Source: Pseudomonadales bacterium | GTDB lineage: Bacteria > Pseudomonadota > Gammaproteobacteria > Pseudomonadales > Natronospirillaceae | Assembly (NCBI GenBank): GCA_022968985.1 | Contig: JALJPK010000026.1 | Location: 11,385 to 45,559, forward strand | Direction: 5' to 3' | Length of the DNA stretch: 34,175 nucleotides | In this document: positions 9,687-18,403 of the stretch, in pieces | Numbering within the stretch: position 1 is the first letter of the stretch | Layout of the letters: the number at the start of each line of letters is the position of its first letter | Notes under the pieces: generated by a model | What the model was told of the DNA's origin: nothing | Seen by the model: only the letters and a program-made list of their open reading frames with translations | Database searches by the model: none | Program-made: the position numbers and the translations under genes

Positions 9687-10291
9687 GTTTATTTGAACAT
9701 GATGTAAACGAAAACCTATTACCGTTTGATGGTGATGTGAATTATTTTGGTGAAGTTTTAACCTTTGAACAAACACAATATTTTTTTGAAGCATTATTAA
9801 ATAATATTGACTGGCAACACGACGAAGTTTTAATTAATGGCAAACTCATCCGCACACAACGAAAAGTGTCATGGCATTCAGGGCAATCGTCTACCTATCA
9901 ATATTCTGGTTCAACTAAACTTGCAAAACCATGGACAACTGAATTATTAAAGTTAAAAACAATCGTTGAAAAACAAACCGGCGAAATATTTAATTCGTGT
10001 TTATTAAATTTATACGAAACAGGTAATCAGGGTATGGGTTATCACAGTGATAATGAAACTCAGTTAGGGGTTAAACCGATCATAGCTTCACTTAGTTTGG
10101 GTGCCACTCGTAAGTTTGTATTCAAACATAAACAAACGAAACATACTTGCGGTTTGGATTTAAGCTCAGGCAGCTTATTAGTGATGAAAGGTGACACTCA
10201 GGATCATTGGCAACATAGTTTACCTATTACTGCTAAGTGTCATAGCGCTCGGATTAATTTAACGTTTAGAGTGATTGGTTCAACCGTATAA
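9683..10291 (+). CDS. AlkB-type Fe(II)/2-oxoglutarate-dependent DNA dealkylase
   Basis: 202 residues, of the ALKBH2/3-like branch. The iron ligands are visible as HSD (H121, D123) and H178 in HWQHSLP, and the 2-oxoglutarate-binding signature RINLTFR (R190, N192, R196) is intact. The middle carries YETGNQGMGYHSDNE and ASLSLGATRKFVFKH, both typical. The enzyme would oxidatively remove 1-methyladenine and 3-methylcytosine lesions. Translation is coupled to the upstream AraC/methyltransferase gene by the ATGA overlap, so one transcript supplies both direct-reversal pathways. It converges on a GNAT gene with only 15 bases between the stops. Confidence 0.92.
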   Translation: MSLFEHDVNENLLPFDGDVNYFGEVLTFEQTQYFFEALLNNIDWQHDEVLINGKLIRTQRKVSWHSGQSSTYQYSGSTKLAKPWTTELLKLKTIVEKQTGEIFNSCLLNLYETGNQGMGYHSDNETQLGVKPIIASLSLGATRKFVFKHKQTKHTCGLDLSSGSLLVMKGDTQDHWQHSLPITAKCHSARINLTFRVIGSTV

Positions 10292-10306
10292 AACCAACCT
10301 TATATT

Positions 10307-10756
10307 CTATTTAACTGATTTATTCCAAACATAATAATTATCAAATTCATCATCATGAGTAAATACAAAACCTTGCTTCTTATAAAAATCATTAGAGCGA
10401 CTTTGTTTTAAAGCACCCAGTTTAATAAACTTTTTAAACTCAATAGCCTTTTCTTTAACTTGATTAATCGCAAACTCACCTAGTTTATTATTTTGAAACT
10501 GTGGATCAATATACAAATGATCCAAAAATAGATAATCTTCTTTATTACGCACTACATAGAAACCAGCTAGTTCATCATTTAATTCAATTTTAAATGTGTC
10601 ATCGGGTAAAAAAGTTTCTAAAAAACGTGAGCGAACTCTTTTTTCATCAAAACGCCCTAGTTTTTCTAAACTGGGTTTCATCGCTTTGGCACGAATTTCT
10701 GCCAATTCTTTTGCGTCAGCAATATTACATGGCAATGATTTAATTATTTTATCCAT
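10307..10756 (-). CDS. GNAT-family N-acetyltransferase
   Basis: 149 residues with the GNAT pattern: an N-terminal IADAKELAEIRAKAM helix, a central strand pair (ELAGFYVVRNKEDYLFLDHLYIDP), the acetyl-CoA loop QFQNNKLGEFAI, and a C-terminal FYKKQGFVFTHDDEF. The loop consensus (Q/R)xxGx(G/A) is only partly kept: the first glycine is lysine. The substrate is unknown. The ATG has AAGGGA seven bases upstream. It is followed on the same strand by nothing but the converging alkB; panC lies 95 bases upstream and may be cotranscribed. Confidence 0.82.
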   Translation of the reverse strand: MDKIIKSLPCNIADAKELAEIRAKAMKPSLEKLGRFDEKRVRSRFLETFLPDDTFKIELNDELAGFYVVRNKEDYLFLDHLYIDPQFQNNKLGEFAINQVKEKAIEFKKFIKLGALKQSRSNDFYKKQGFVFTHDDEFDNYYVWNKSVK

Positions 10757-10851
10757 TTAAGATTCCCTTTTAGTTTAAACATACGTTTATTCAGATATTA
10801 AAACACATCTTGAATTTTTAAATCAAAATAATAACTCTTTTTCAAACGTGA

Positions 10852-11691
10852 TTACTTTTCAAAATTCAAGTTATCAATTAATCTAGCACTGCCCAAATAA
10901 GCCGCTACCAATATCACTATATGCCTGTCTTCTTTTGTCGCAGCTTGTAATGTATCTGCATTACAAATATGAAAATAATCGGGTTTTAACCCCGCTTGCG
11001 TTAATTTCACTTTGGCATCTTTTTCAATTTGTGCTTGGCTTTGATTATTTAATATTGCCTCTTTAGCCCATGTAAGTGTCTTGTATATGGCGGGTGCAAT
11101 ATTCATTTCTTCTTCTGATAAATAGCCGTTTCGTGAACTTAATGCTAATCCACTGTCTGCTCTAAAGGTTGGGGCGGCTTGTATGTCGATATTCATCATT
11201 AAGTCTTTGGCCATTTGACGAATAATCGCTAACTGTTGGAAATCTTTGCTGCCAAATACGGCCACATCGGGTTGCACTATATTAAATAATTTACAAACAA
11301 CGGTGGTCACTCCATCAAAATGCCCTTCTCGACTCGCACCACAATACAACGAAGATATACCTTTTACGCTCACTCGGGTTAATTCACCCTTTGGGTACAT
11401 TGATTGTACTTCGGGTATAAACAAAACGTCACAGCCCTGCTCAAACAATAAATTTTGATCTTGCTCTAATGTGCGAGGATAACGTTCAATGTCTTCGCCT
11501 GCACTAAATTGGGTTGGGTTTACAAAAATTGAAGCCACTACAACATCACTTTGAGCTTTGGCTTGTTTAATTAACGATAGGTGTCCTTTGTGCAGATTAC
11601 CCATGGTGGGTACAAATCCAATGCGTTTGCCTTGTTGTTTTTGTGTTATTAAATGCGCTCTAAGTGTCTCGATTGTGTCGAAAATGTGCAT
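10852..11691 (-). CDS. panC: Pantothenate synthetase PanC
   Basis: It joins pantoate and beta-alanine with ATP to give pantothenate, the last step before the CoA pathway. The ATG at 11691 (MHIFDTIETLRAHL) has TTGGA nearby and gives 279 residues against 283 in E. coli; the open frame to 11718 adds nine unlike residues. The nucleotidyltransferase motifs are present: PTMGNLHKGHLSLI (HIGH-like), FVNPTQF, GSKDFQQLAIIRQM, and LSSRNGYLS (KMSKS-like). In most gammaproteobacteria panC follows panB next to folK; here it stands alone, divergent from hemL, with panD 16 kb away and panB not in the window. Confidence 0.96.
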   Translation of the reverse strand: MHIFDTIETLRAHLITQKQQGKRIGFVPTMGNLHKGHLSLIKQAKAQSDVVVASIFVNPTQFSAGEDIERYPRTLEQDQNLLFEQGCDVLFIPEVQSMYPKGELTRVSVKGISSLYCGASREGHFDGVTTVVCKLFNIVQPDVAVFGSKDFQQLAIIRQMAKDLMMNIDIQAAPTFRADSGLALSSRNGYLSEEEMNIAPAIYKTLTWAKEAILNNQSQAQIEKDAKVKLTQAGLKPDYFHICNADTLQAATKEDRHIVILVAAYLGSARLIDNLNFEK

Positions 11692-11855
11692 ATTGGTTCC
11701 AAGGCAAAAAAAAGTCATTTTACATGAGAGTAGAAATGATTAAAATCAGCACTTAACTTATTATTTACAATATTAGTGATTATTCAAGTCTTTACCCATT
11801 TGTGTTCCATTTTGAATAATTATATTTTAAATTCAGCTATTTTTTAGGAAATGAA

Positions 11856-13130
11856 ATGACTTCTTTAATTGATCAAGCGCGCCAATATATTCCAGGTGGC
11901 GTGAATTCTCCCGTTCGTGCATTTAATGGCGTAGGTGGTGACCCGATATTTTTAGCAAAAGGCGAAGGCAGCAGAGTTTTTGATACTGACGGTAAAGGTT
12001 ACATCGATTACGTTCAGTCTTGGGGACCGATGATTTTAGGTCAACAAGCACCCGAAATTATTGCTGCACTTCAAGATCAAATCACTAAAGCCATTGGTTT
12101 TGGTGCGCCTACTGAGCTTGAAATTGAAATGGCTAAAACCATTTGTACAATTTTCCCATCAATTGAACAAGTGCGTATGGTTAACTCAGGCACAGAAGCA
12201 ACCATGAGCGCCATTCGTTTAGCACGTGGTTTTACAGGCCGTGACAAAATTTTAAAATTTGAAGGCTGTTATCACGGTCACAGCGACAGTTTATTAGTAA
12301 AAGCAGGCTCTGGTGCATTAACCTTAGGTGTTCCCACTTCTCCAGGTGTAACAAAATCGATTGCTAAAGATACCTTAACCTTTGAATACAATAATATAAA
12401 GCACATCAAAGAAGGTTTTGCACAATACGGGGATGAGCTTGCTTGTGTGATTATTGAGCCTATTGCAGGCAACATGAATTTAGTGCCCGCTACTGAAGAA
12501 TTTTTACAAGTTTTACGTGAATTGTGTGATGAATTTAAAGTGGTATTAATTTTTGATGAAGTGATGAGTGGTTTTAGAGCGTCATTACAAGGTGTTCAAG
12601 GTATTACTGATGTTAAACCTGATTTAACCTGTTTAGGCAAAGTAATTGGTGGCGGTTTACCCGTTGGCGCTTTTGGTGGTCGCAGAGACATCATGCAATT
12701 TATTGCGCCTTGTGGCCCTGTTTATCAAGCCGGTACGTTATCGGGTAATCCATTAGCCATGAGTGCAGGTCTTGCGATGTTAAAAGCCGTTCAAGCACCG
12801 GGTTTTTATGAAAACCTAACAGACAAAACGCAGTATTTATTAAGTGGCATTCAAAAAGCCGCCGATGATGCAAACATTGATTTAACAACCAACCAACGTG
12901 GCAGCATGTTTGGTATTTTCTTCAGCACTGAAAGTAACTTAGATTGTTTTGCTAAAGTGATGTTGTGTAATACTGATCGTTTTAAAGACTTCTTCCATCT
13001 GATGTTAAAGGAAGGTATATATTTAGCGCCCTCAGCATTTGAAGCAGGTTTTATGTCAGCGGCGCATAGTTATGATGATTTAGATGAAACCATTGCGGCA
13101 GTTACACGTTGTTTTGCCAAATTAAAATAA
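11856..13130 (+). CDS. hemL: Glutamate-1-semialdehyde 2,1-aminomutase HemL
   Basis: It converts glutamate-1-semialdehyde to 5-aminolevulinate in the C5 route of tetrapyrrole synthesis. 424 residues against 426 in E. coli. Markers are [13 protein letters not shown] at the N-terminus, [15 protein letters not shown] (PLP phosphate binding), [20 protein letters not shown], and the PLP lysine in [17 protein letters not shown] (K262). The ATG has AGGA six bases upstream. It is divergent from panC across about 164 bases and ends in a strong bidirectional terminator. Confidence 0.97.
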   Translation: MTSLIDQARQYIPGGVNSPVRAFNGVGGDPIFLAKGEGSRVFDTDGKGYIDYVQSWGPMILGQQAPEIIAALQDQITKAIGFGAPTELEIEMAKTICTIFPSIEQVRMVNSGTEATMSAIRLARGFTGRDKILKFEGCYHGHSDSLLVKAGSGALTLGVPTSPGVTKSIAKDTLTFEYNNIKHIKEGFAQYGDELACVIIEPIAGNMNLVPATEEFLQVLRELCDEFKVVLIFDEVMSGFRASLQGVQGITDVKPDLTCLGKVIGGGLPVGAFGGRRDIMQFIAPCGPVYQAGTLSGNPLAMSAGLAMLKAVQAPGFYENLTDKTQYLLSGIQKAADDANIDLTTNQRGSMFGIFFSTESNLDCFAKVMLCNTDRFKDFFHLMLKEGIYLAPSAFEAGFMSAAHSYDDLDETIAAVTRCFAKLK

Positions 13131-13190
13131 GCCTACACATTCATCTATAACTATCTCTGAACAGACGCTAATTCTAGTTTCGTTTAGAAA

Positions 13191-13231
13191 CAAAAAAACC
13201 GCTATTCATACAATTGAATAGCGGTTTTTTT
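13191..13231. terminator. Bidirectional terminator between hemL and the coiled-coil gene
   Basis: A perfect 17-bp stem: an A-run plus CCGCTATTCA (13192-13208) pairs with TGAATAGCGG plus a T-run (13215-13231) around a 6-base loop. A and T tracts flank both sides, so it can stop transcripts from hemL and from the converging minus-strand gene. Confidence 0.92.
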
Positions 13232-13244
13232 GCTTAGATACTAT

Positions 13245-14576
13245 TTATTTTGCGGTTAGTTTTGCTTTTAATTTATCATTTTCATCTTCTAAATCCGCTA
13301 TCGTGGTTAATAATTCTTGTGAATCGTTAATTAGTTTTTTCAATAAATCCTCTAACTCTTCATCCGCCTGAGCTGTTATAGCATCTTTATTTAAAGTCCT
13401 ACTTGCGTCATCAACATTATTTGTATTGTCATTTGATTTTTTAGACTCACTTGCTGCTAACTGGGACTCTAATACTTTGATTCTGTCTTGAGCGTTTCGA
13501 AGTTCCAATTTAAGGTTGGTTATGGAATTTTCAGTATCCTCTATGTTTTGCTCAATGATTTTAATATCAGCTTGTTGAGTTTTTACTAATGCTTCTAAAT
13601 CCGCTCCAGCTTCTGGTGTCGCTATTTTTTCTTTTAACTGGGTTAAATTATCTCGTTGCGATTTTTGTAAAGTTTGTAAACTTTTCAGTTCCTCTTCTAT
13701 TTTAATCACACTTGCATCAAGTTCAGCATCTGAATCAACACCTTGTTTTTCTAACTCGGTAATTAATAAATTTGCCGCTTCTAATTCTTTTTCTAATAAT
13801 GAAACCACTACATCCGACTGTTTAATGTAATTAGCCTGCTCAAGTACTTGCTCTTGTAAAGTAGTCAATAATTTTTCTGTATCAGAAGCGTTACTTAGAC
13901 GTTCAATATCCAACTTCATTCGATTAATATTTTCAAGCATGTCGAACTTTTCACATTTCATCCTATAAATTTCATCAGCAAAATCACCTTGTTTTGGTGC
14001 TTTAGCTTTATCTATGGCAGTAGCATCGATGGATTTAAGTTGTTTGATTTGAGCCTCTAAACGCTCGATATGTTGATTTCGTTGTTCGATTAAGCCGTTT
14101 TCTTCTTTTAAGAAATCAATTTGAAGATTTAATTCTTTTACTTTTGCATCTTGTTCATTATTTAATGGAATATTTAATATATGTGCGATGCGCTCATTTA
14201 AAGTAATTGTCTGCTCTTCGTCCATGTCAGGTTGTTGCTCAAGCATTTCTTTAACCGTTTTATAAGCTAAACCTAATGCAGATAATTGCTGATGATGATC
14301 ACCATCCAGTTTTAAACTCATTTCCTCAGAAAATTCATCAGGTACATCAATTGACATAGTTGGGTTATTTTGGGCTTCTTGCAGCTGAGCGATGAGTTTT
14401 TTATTTTGTGAGATAAGGCTTTGATTCGCTTTTTTGACTGCTTTTTGTTGTTTTAATTGGTAAATTTTTTGCAACAAACGGTATAAACGGCCTCTATAAA
14501 AAAGAAAACCACCAATTGCAAGTAACCCCAAAAGAGACTCGAGCGTAATAAAAAGTACTAATTTGCTGATATACAT
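13245..14576 (-). CDS. Membrane-anchored long coiled-coil protein, function unknown
   Basis: 443 residues, not recognised as a named family. One N-terminal membrane segment (about 6-27, LVLFITLESLLGLLAIGGFLFY) is followed by a basic stretch (RGRLYRLLQKIYQLKQQK), so the bulk is probably cytoplasmic. From about residue 45 to the end it is almost all predicted coiled coil, rich in E, K, Q and L (for example IEQRNQHIERLEAQIKQL), with a short acidic break at about 77-120. There are no catalytic motifs. The N-terminal anchor plus coiled coil recalls envelope or polarity scaffolds, but that is analogy only. It lies 90 bases downstream of an M23 murein endopeptidase on the same strand and may be cotranscribed with it. 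Confidence 0.85.
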   Translation of the reverse strand: MYISKLVLFITLESLLGLLAIGGFLFYRGRLYRLLQKIYQLKQQKAVKKANQSLISQNKKLIAQLQEAQNNPTMSIDVPDEFSEEMSLKLDGDHHQQLSALGLAYKTVKEMLEQQPDMDEEQTITLNERIAHILNIPLNNEQDAKVKELNLQIDFLKEENGLIEQRNQHIERLEAQIKQLKSIDATAIDKAKAPKQGDFADEIYRMKCEKFDMLENINRMKLDIERLSNASDTEKLLTTLQEQVLEQANYIKQSDVVVSLLEKELEAANLLITELEKQGVDSDAELDASVIKIEEELKSLQTLQKSQRDNLTQLKEKIATPEAGADLEALVKTQQADIKIIEQNIEDTENSITNLKLELRNAQDRIKVLESQLAASESKKSNDNTNNVDDASRTLNKDAITAQADEELEDLLKKLINDSQELLTTIADLEDENDKLKAKLTAK

Positions 14577-14666
14577 AAATAAACAATAATTAAGATCCTT
14601 GTTTAAGTATGGTCAATAATCTGAAAATTTCCAAAAACAGGCTTAATTTCTTGCTATTTAGAGAAT

Positions 14667-16097
14667 TTAACCTTCCTCGGTACTTTTCTCAATTTGCTGT
14701 AACGCGATACGTTGAGTGCTTAAATTGCTTAATAAAAATTTAGCATGAGCCAAATATTTAGTTAAATATTTTTTATTAATGGGTTCTGCTTTAGGTAATT
14801 TAACGGTTTCAGGATTTTTATGAACCCCATCAACACGAAACTCATAATGCAGATGATAACCTGTTGCGGTACCAGACTTACCCACATAACCAATCGTATC
14901 ACCTTGGTTAACACGCGATCCTACTTTTGTGCCTTTTTTAAAATATTTCATGTGAGCGTATAAAGTAGTAATACCCTGCTGATGTCGAATGATAATCACA
15001 TTACCATAACCACCTTTCACTCCTGCAAAAATCACTTTACCGTCGCCACTTGCTTTAATAGAGGTACCAGAAGGTGCAGCATAATCGGTTCCGGTATGAC
15101 GTTTATAGGTTTGGTGAACCGGATGGAAACGTTTTTTACTGAAACTTGACGAAATACGACTGGCATCAACAGGTGTGCGTAAAAATGATTTCTTCATACT
15201 ATTACCATTTTCATTGTAATAGTCAGTACGACCGGACGCATCCTTATAAGAAGTAGCTTGAAACAACTCTCCTTTATTTAAAAACTGAGCCGCTATCACA
15301 TTGCCTTTACCATAAGCTATGTCATTAATATATTCTTGTTCATACAACACACTTAAACGATCACCTGAGCGTAAATCTTGCCCAAAATCGATATCCCAAC
15401 CAAATATATGCATCACTTGAGCGGTTAAATTGGCGTTAATACCCGCTTTTTCAGCGGAACCAAATAAAGATAATTTAATAGCGGCCGACTTAAAATGCGT
15501 TTTGATAATTGAAGGGCTCACCTTTTCTTTAATGTTATATTTTTTATTAACAATACCAGAAATAACAACCTGGAACTTGGCATCACGTACTAAATGCACT
15601 TGATCTATTTGATCATTCTCATCGTAATGAAATTCAATGCTCTCACCTGGTTTAATGGGGGTTAACGTTTTTTTAATGGCTTTATTACTTAGTAAATTCA
15701 TCATCAAACGCACACCCGCACCAGAGCGTTCAAATATATGCGACAACGTATCTTGTTTTTTAACTAAGATCGATTTTGTAGGTTTTAACTGTTTTTTGGA
15801 AATCTCTACCGCTACTATTTTGGCTGGTTTGTTTTGATCAATAATCGGTTCGATAATTGTTTTTTCTAAAATGGGGTCATTTAAAATAGAGCCTGGCTCT
15901 TCAAACACATTATCTTTTACCTGAACGTTACTATAAAAAGTAATCTGCGTATTAGATTGATAAGGTTGCTCATGTGTATTTAACGTAATCACAATAGATT
16001 CTTGTTTTTCAGGCGACACAAAAAACGCTATTAATAATATAGAAACGATAGATAAAATGGCGATTATATGTATTTTAGGGAAAGCTTTACTGTTCAT
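14667..16097 (-). CDS. M23 murein DD-metalloendopeptidase (MepM/OapA-like, LysM-type middle domain)
   Basis: 476 residues from MNSKAFPKIHI, chosen because it aligns with the start of Pseudomonas PA0667-like proteins; upstream ATGs at 16139 and 16127 give short non-family extensions, and no start has an ideal ribosome site. The N-terminal segment (about 9-27) is a membrane anchor or uncleaved signal, so it acts in the periplasm. An OapA/LysM-like region (SILVKKQDTLSHIFERSGAG) precedes the peptidase domain. LytM zinc ligands are visible: HTGTD (H334, D338) and HLH in GYHLHYEF (H415, H417), plus H382 in LYAHMKYF. Such enzymes cut peptidoglycan crosslinks to allow wall growth. Adjacency to a TyrZ-type tyrS matches the Pseudomonas gene order. 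Confidence 0.93.
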   Translation of the reverse strand: MNSKAFPKIHIIAILSIVSILLIAFFVSPEKQESIVITLNTHEQPYQSNTQITFYSNVQVKDNVFEEPGSILNDPILEKTIIEPIIDQNKPAKIVAVEISKKQLKPTKSILVKKQDTLSHIFERSGAGVRLMMNLLSNKAIKKTLTPIKPGESIEFHYDENDQIDQVHLVRDAKFQVVISGIVNKKYNIKEKVSPSIIKTHFKSAAIKLSLFGSAEKAGINANLTAQVMHIFGWDIDFGQDLRSGDRLSVLYEQEYINDIAYGKGNVIAAQFLNKGELFQATSYKDASGRTDYYNENGNSMKKSFLRTPVDASRISSSFSKKRFHPVHQTYKRHTGTDYAAPSGTSIKASGDGKVIFAGVKGGYGNVIIIRHQQGITTLYAHMKYFKKGTKVGSRVNQGDTIGYVGKSGTATGYHLHYEFRVDGVHKNPETVKLPKAEPINKKYLTKYLAHAKFLLSNLSTQRIALQQIEKSTEEG

Positions 16098-16226
16098 GTA
16101 AATAAATGTAACTCCAATATAGTTCATCGAGTATAACAAAAATCACTTAAAAATCATGACCTTGAGGTTGTTTTTTGTGCATTATTTTAATTATTTGAGC
16201 AATAAATACGTTTTTTGTGGATGAAT

Positions 16227-16235
16227 TGCTATAAT
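16227..16235 (+). promoter_or_regulatory. Extended -10 promoter of tyrS
   Basis: TGCTATAAT is a perfect -10 with the TGn extension, followed by GCGCGC. It lies 70 bases before the tyrS start. The -10 plus GC-rich discriminator is the same as at typA (2122). Confidence 0.65.
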
Positions 16236-16243
16236 GCGCGCTT

Positions 16244-16285
16244 TCCTCATTTTTGAGGATAATTATACCTATGGTAAGTCACTGA
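16244..16285 (+). promoter_or_regulatory. tyrS leader: small hairpin and a 4-codon open frame
   Basis: TCCTCA (16244-16249) pairs with TGAGGA (16254-16259) over a TTTT loop. It is followed by ATG GTA AGT CAC TGA (16271-16285), a minimal open frame with a GAGG eleven bases ahead. The hairpin could sequester that GAGG. No T-box or tyrosine codons are seen, so a regulatory role is speculative. Confidence 0.25.
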
Positions 16286-16304
16286 AAGTTCAAAAAGGTT
16301 GCGT

Positions 16305-17507
16305 ATGTCTGTGCAAAATATTGAAAAAGCGCTTGCGGAAATAAAACGCGGTAGCGAAGAAATTTTATTAGAAGAAGAATTAATTGAACGTTTACGCTCT
16401 GGTAAACCGTTAAAAATCAAAGCGGGATTTGATCCAACTGCGAAGGATTTGCATTTAGGTCATACGGTTTTAATCAATAAATTACGTCAATTTCAAGATT
16501 TAGGTCACGAAGTGATTTTCTTAATTGGTGATTTTACTGCAATGATTGGTGATCCAACTGGCAAATCGGCCACTCGTCCACCATTAACTAAAGAACAAGT
16601 CGCTGAAAACGCAAAAACCTATACTGAACAAGTATTTAAAATTTTAGACGAGTCTAAAACCACGGTACGTTTTAATTCAGAATGGATGGGTAAAAAGTCT
16701 GCAGCTGATATGATTGCATTAGCTGCTAAATATAACGTTGCACGTATGTTAGAGCGTGATGATTTTAAAAAACGTTATAAAAATGGTCAGTCGATTGCGA
16801 TTCATGAATTTTTATACCCTCTAATTCAAGGTTACGACTCAGTTGCGCTAGAAGCTGATGTTGAATTAGGTGGAACCGATCAGAAGTTTAACTTGTTAGT
16901 CGGTCGTGAATTACAAAAACAAAACGGTATGAAACCGCAAACTGTATTAATGATGCCGCTTTTAGAAGGCCTAGATGGCGTTCAAAAAATGTCTAAATCA
17001 TTAAACAACTACATTGGTATTACCGACGCTCCTGGTGTGATGTACCAAAAACTATTGTCATTACCAGACAGCATGATTCGTCGTTATTTTGAATTATTAA
17101 GTTTTAAATCATTAGAAGAAATTGATGCTTTAATTAAACAAATCGAAGACGGAGCTAATCCTCAAGACATCAAAAAAATCTTAGCTTTTGAATTGATTGA
17201 ACGATTCCACAATACTGAGGCTGCACAAAATGCGCATAAAGGCAGTGGTAATATCATTAAAGACGGTGAGATTCCTGATGATATTACAGAAGTCACTCTA
17301 GACTTAGAAGGCGCTGAAGATCTAGCTATCACCTATGTTATCAACCAAGCCAAATTAGTTAAAAACGGCGCGGCGGGTAAAGATATGCTTAAAAATGGTC
17401 GTGTTAAAATCGATCAAGAAGTAGTTAGCATCACTCATAAAGTAGGCGCTGGCACGTATATTATTCAAGCGGGCAAAAAGAGTATAGCTAAAGTGACGGT
17501 TGCTTAA
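16305..17507 (+). CDS. tyrS: Tyrosyl-tRNA synthetase (TyrZ-type)
   Basis: It charges tRNA-Tyr. 400 residues from the ATG at 16305, which has AAGG six bases upstream; the TTG two codons earlier is less likely. The class I signatures are HLGH (50-53) and KMSKS (228-232), with the tyrosine/ATP pocket [13 protein letters not shown] and [14 protein letters not shown]. The C-terminal ~65 residues form an S4 RNA-binding domain ([18 protein letters not shown]). Length and sequence resemble the second bacterial subfamily (TyrZ, about 399 residues in Pseudomonas) more than E. coli TyrS (424). prmC starts three bases after its stop, so the two are cotranscribed. Confidence 0.96.
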   Translation: MSVQNIEKALAEIKRGSEEILLEEELIERLRSGKPLKIKAGFDPTAKDLHLGHTVLINKLRQFQDLGHEVIFLIGDFTAMIGDPTGKSATRPPLTKEQVAENAKTYTEQVFKILDESKTTVRFNSEWMGKKSAADMIALAAKYNVARMLERDDFKKRYKNGQSIAIHEFLYPLIQGYDSVALEADVELGGTDQKFNLLVGRELQKQNGMKPQTVLMMPLLEGLDGVQKMSKSLNNYIGITDAPGVMYQKLLSLPDSMIRRYFELLSFKSLEEIDALIKQIEDGANPQDIKKILAFELIERFHNTEAAQNAHKGSGNIIKDGEIPDDITEVTLDLEGAEDLAITYVINQAKLVKNGAAGKDMLKNGRVKIDQEVVSITHKVGAGTYIIQAGKKSIAKVTVA

Positions 17508-17510
17508 TCG

Positions 17511-18350
17511 ATGCAAATTAAGCAATGGTTAGACAATGCCAAAGGGCTGATTCAATCGGACAGCCCTTTATTAGACGCCCAATTATTGCTTTGCCATGCC
17601 ATTGATAAAAACACAACTTATTTAATGACATGGCCTGAAAACCAGCTGGATTTAGATCAATTAAATTTGGCCGAAGGTTTACTTCAAAAACGAATTAACG
17701 GTTTACCTATAGCCTACATTTTAGGGCAACAAGAGTTCTTTTCTTTGCCGTTTTTATGTAACTCTTCTACGTTAATACCTCGCCCTGACACCGAATGTTT
17801 AATTGAATATTGTTTAGACAACTTTGATATTCACGGAGCTAAAACAGTAGTTGATTTAGGTACTGGCACAGGTGCTATTGCGATCACCTTAAAAAGTGAA
17901 TTTAAAAACTGGCAAATAAGCGCGGTTGATTTTCAAAAAGAAGCTTGTGATTTAGCTAAGAAAAACGCACAACTTAATCATCAAAATATAAATGTAATTG
18001 AATCAAGTTGGTTAGATAACTTTGATTCGAACTCTTTAGACATTGTATTGTCAAATCCACCCTACATCGAAGAACACGATCATCATTTAGATGAAGGGGA
18101 TGTTCGCTTTGAACCCAAATCCGCTTTAACATCGGGTGTTGATGGACTTGATGATATAAAAATCATTACACAACAAGCATTTAATTGTTTAAAAGAAAAT
18201 GGACAGTTAATTGTTGAACACGGCTACAATCAAGCGACTCGAGTTCGTGAAATATTCACCAAAAACGGATTTATAGACGTAGAAAGTTTCCAAGACTACG
18301 CAAGTAATGATCGTTATAGCGTTGCTATAAAACCAAAAAAAGCACTCTAA
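17511..18350 (+). CDS. prmC: Peptide chain release factor N5-glutamine methyltransferase PrmC (HemK)
   Basis: It methylates the GGQ glutamine of RF1/RF2 using SAM, improving termination. 279 residues against 277 in E. coli. The N-terminal helical release-factor-binding domain (~1-75) ends in RINGLPIAYILGQQEFFSL, a family hallmark. The Rossmann domain has DLGTGTG (115-121) and the catalytic NPPY (182-185). In many bacteria prmC follows prfA; here it sits three bases behind tyrS, so the partner is another translation gene. A weak ribosome site overlaps the tyrS end, which fits translational coupling. Confidence 0.95.
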   Translation: MQIKQWLDNAKGLIQSDSPLLDAQLLLCHAIDKNTTYLMTWPENQLDLDQLNLAEGLLQKRINGLPIAYILGQQEFFSLPFLCNSSTLIPRPDTECLIEYCLDNFDIHGAKTVVDLGTGTGAIAITLKSEFKNWQISAVDFQKEACDLAKKNAQLNHQNINVIESSWLDNFDSNSLDIVLSNPPYIEEHDHHLDEGDVRFEPKSALTSGVDGLDDIKIITQQAFNCLKENGQLIVEHGYNQATRVREIFTKNGFIDVESFQDYASNDRYSVAIKPKKAL

Positions 18351-18403
18351 ATACATAATCACGTTCTAATTTAGATGCTTCAATAAATTGTTAGAGGCAG
18401 GTT

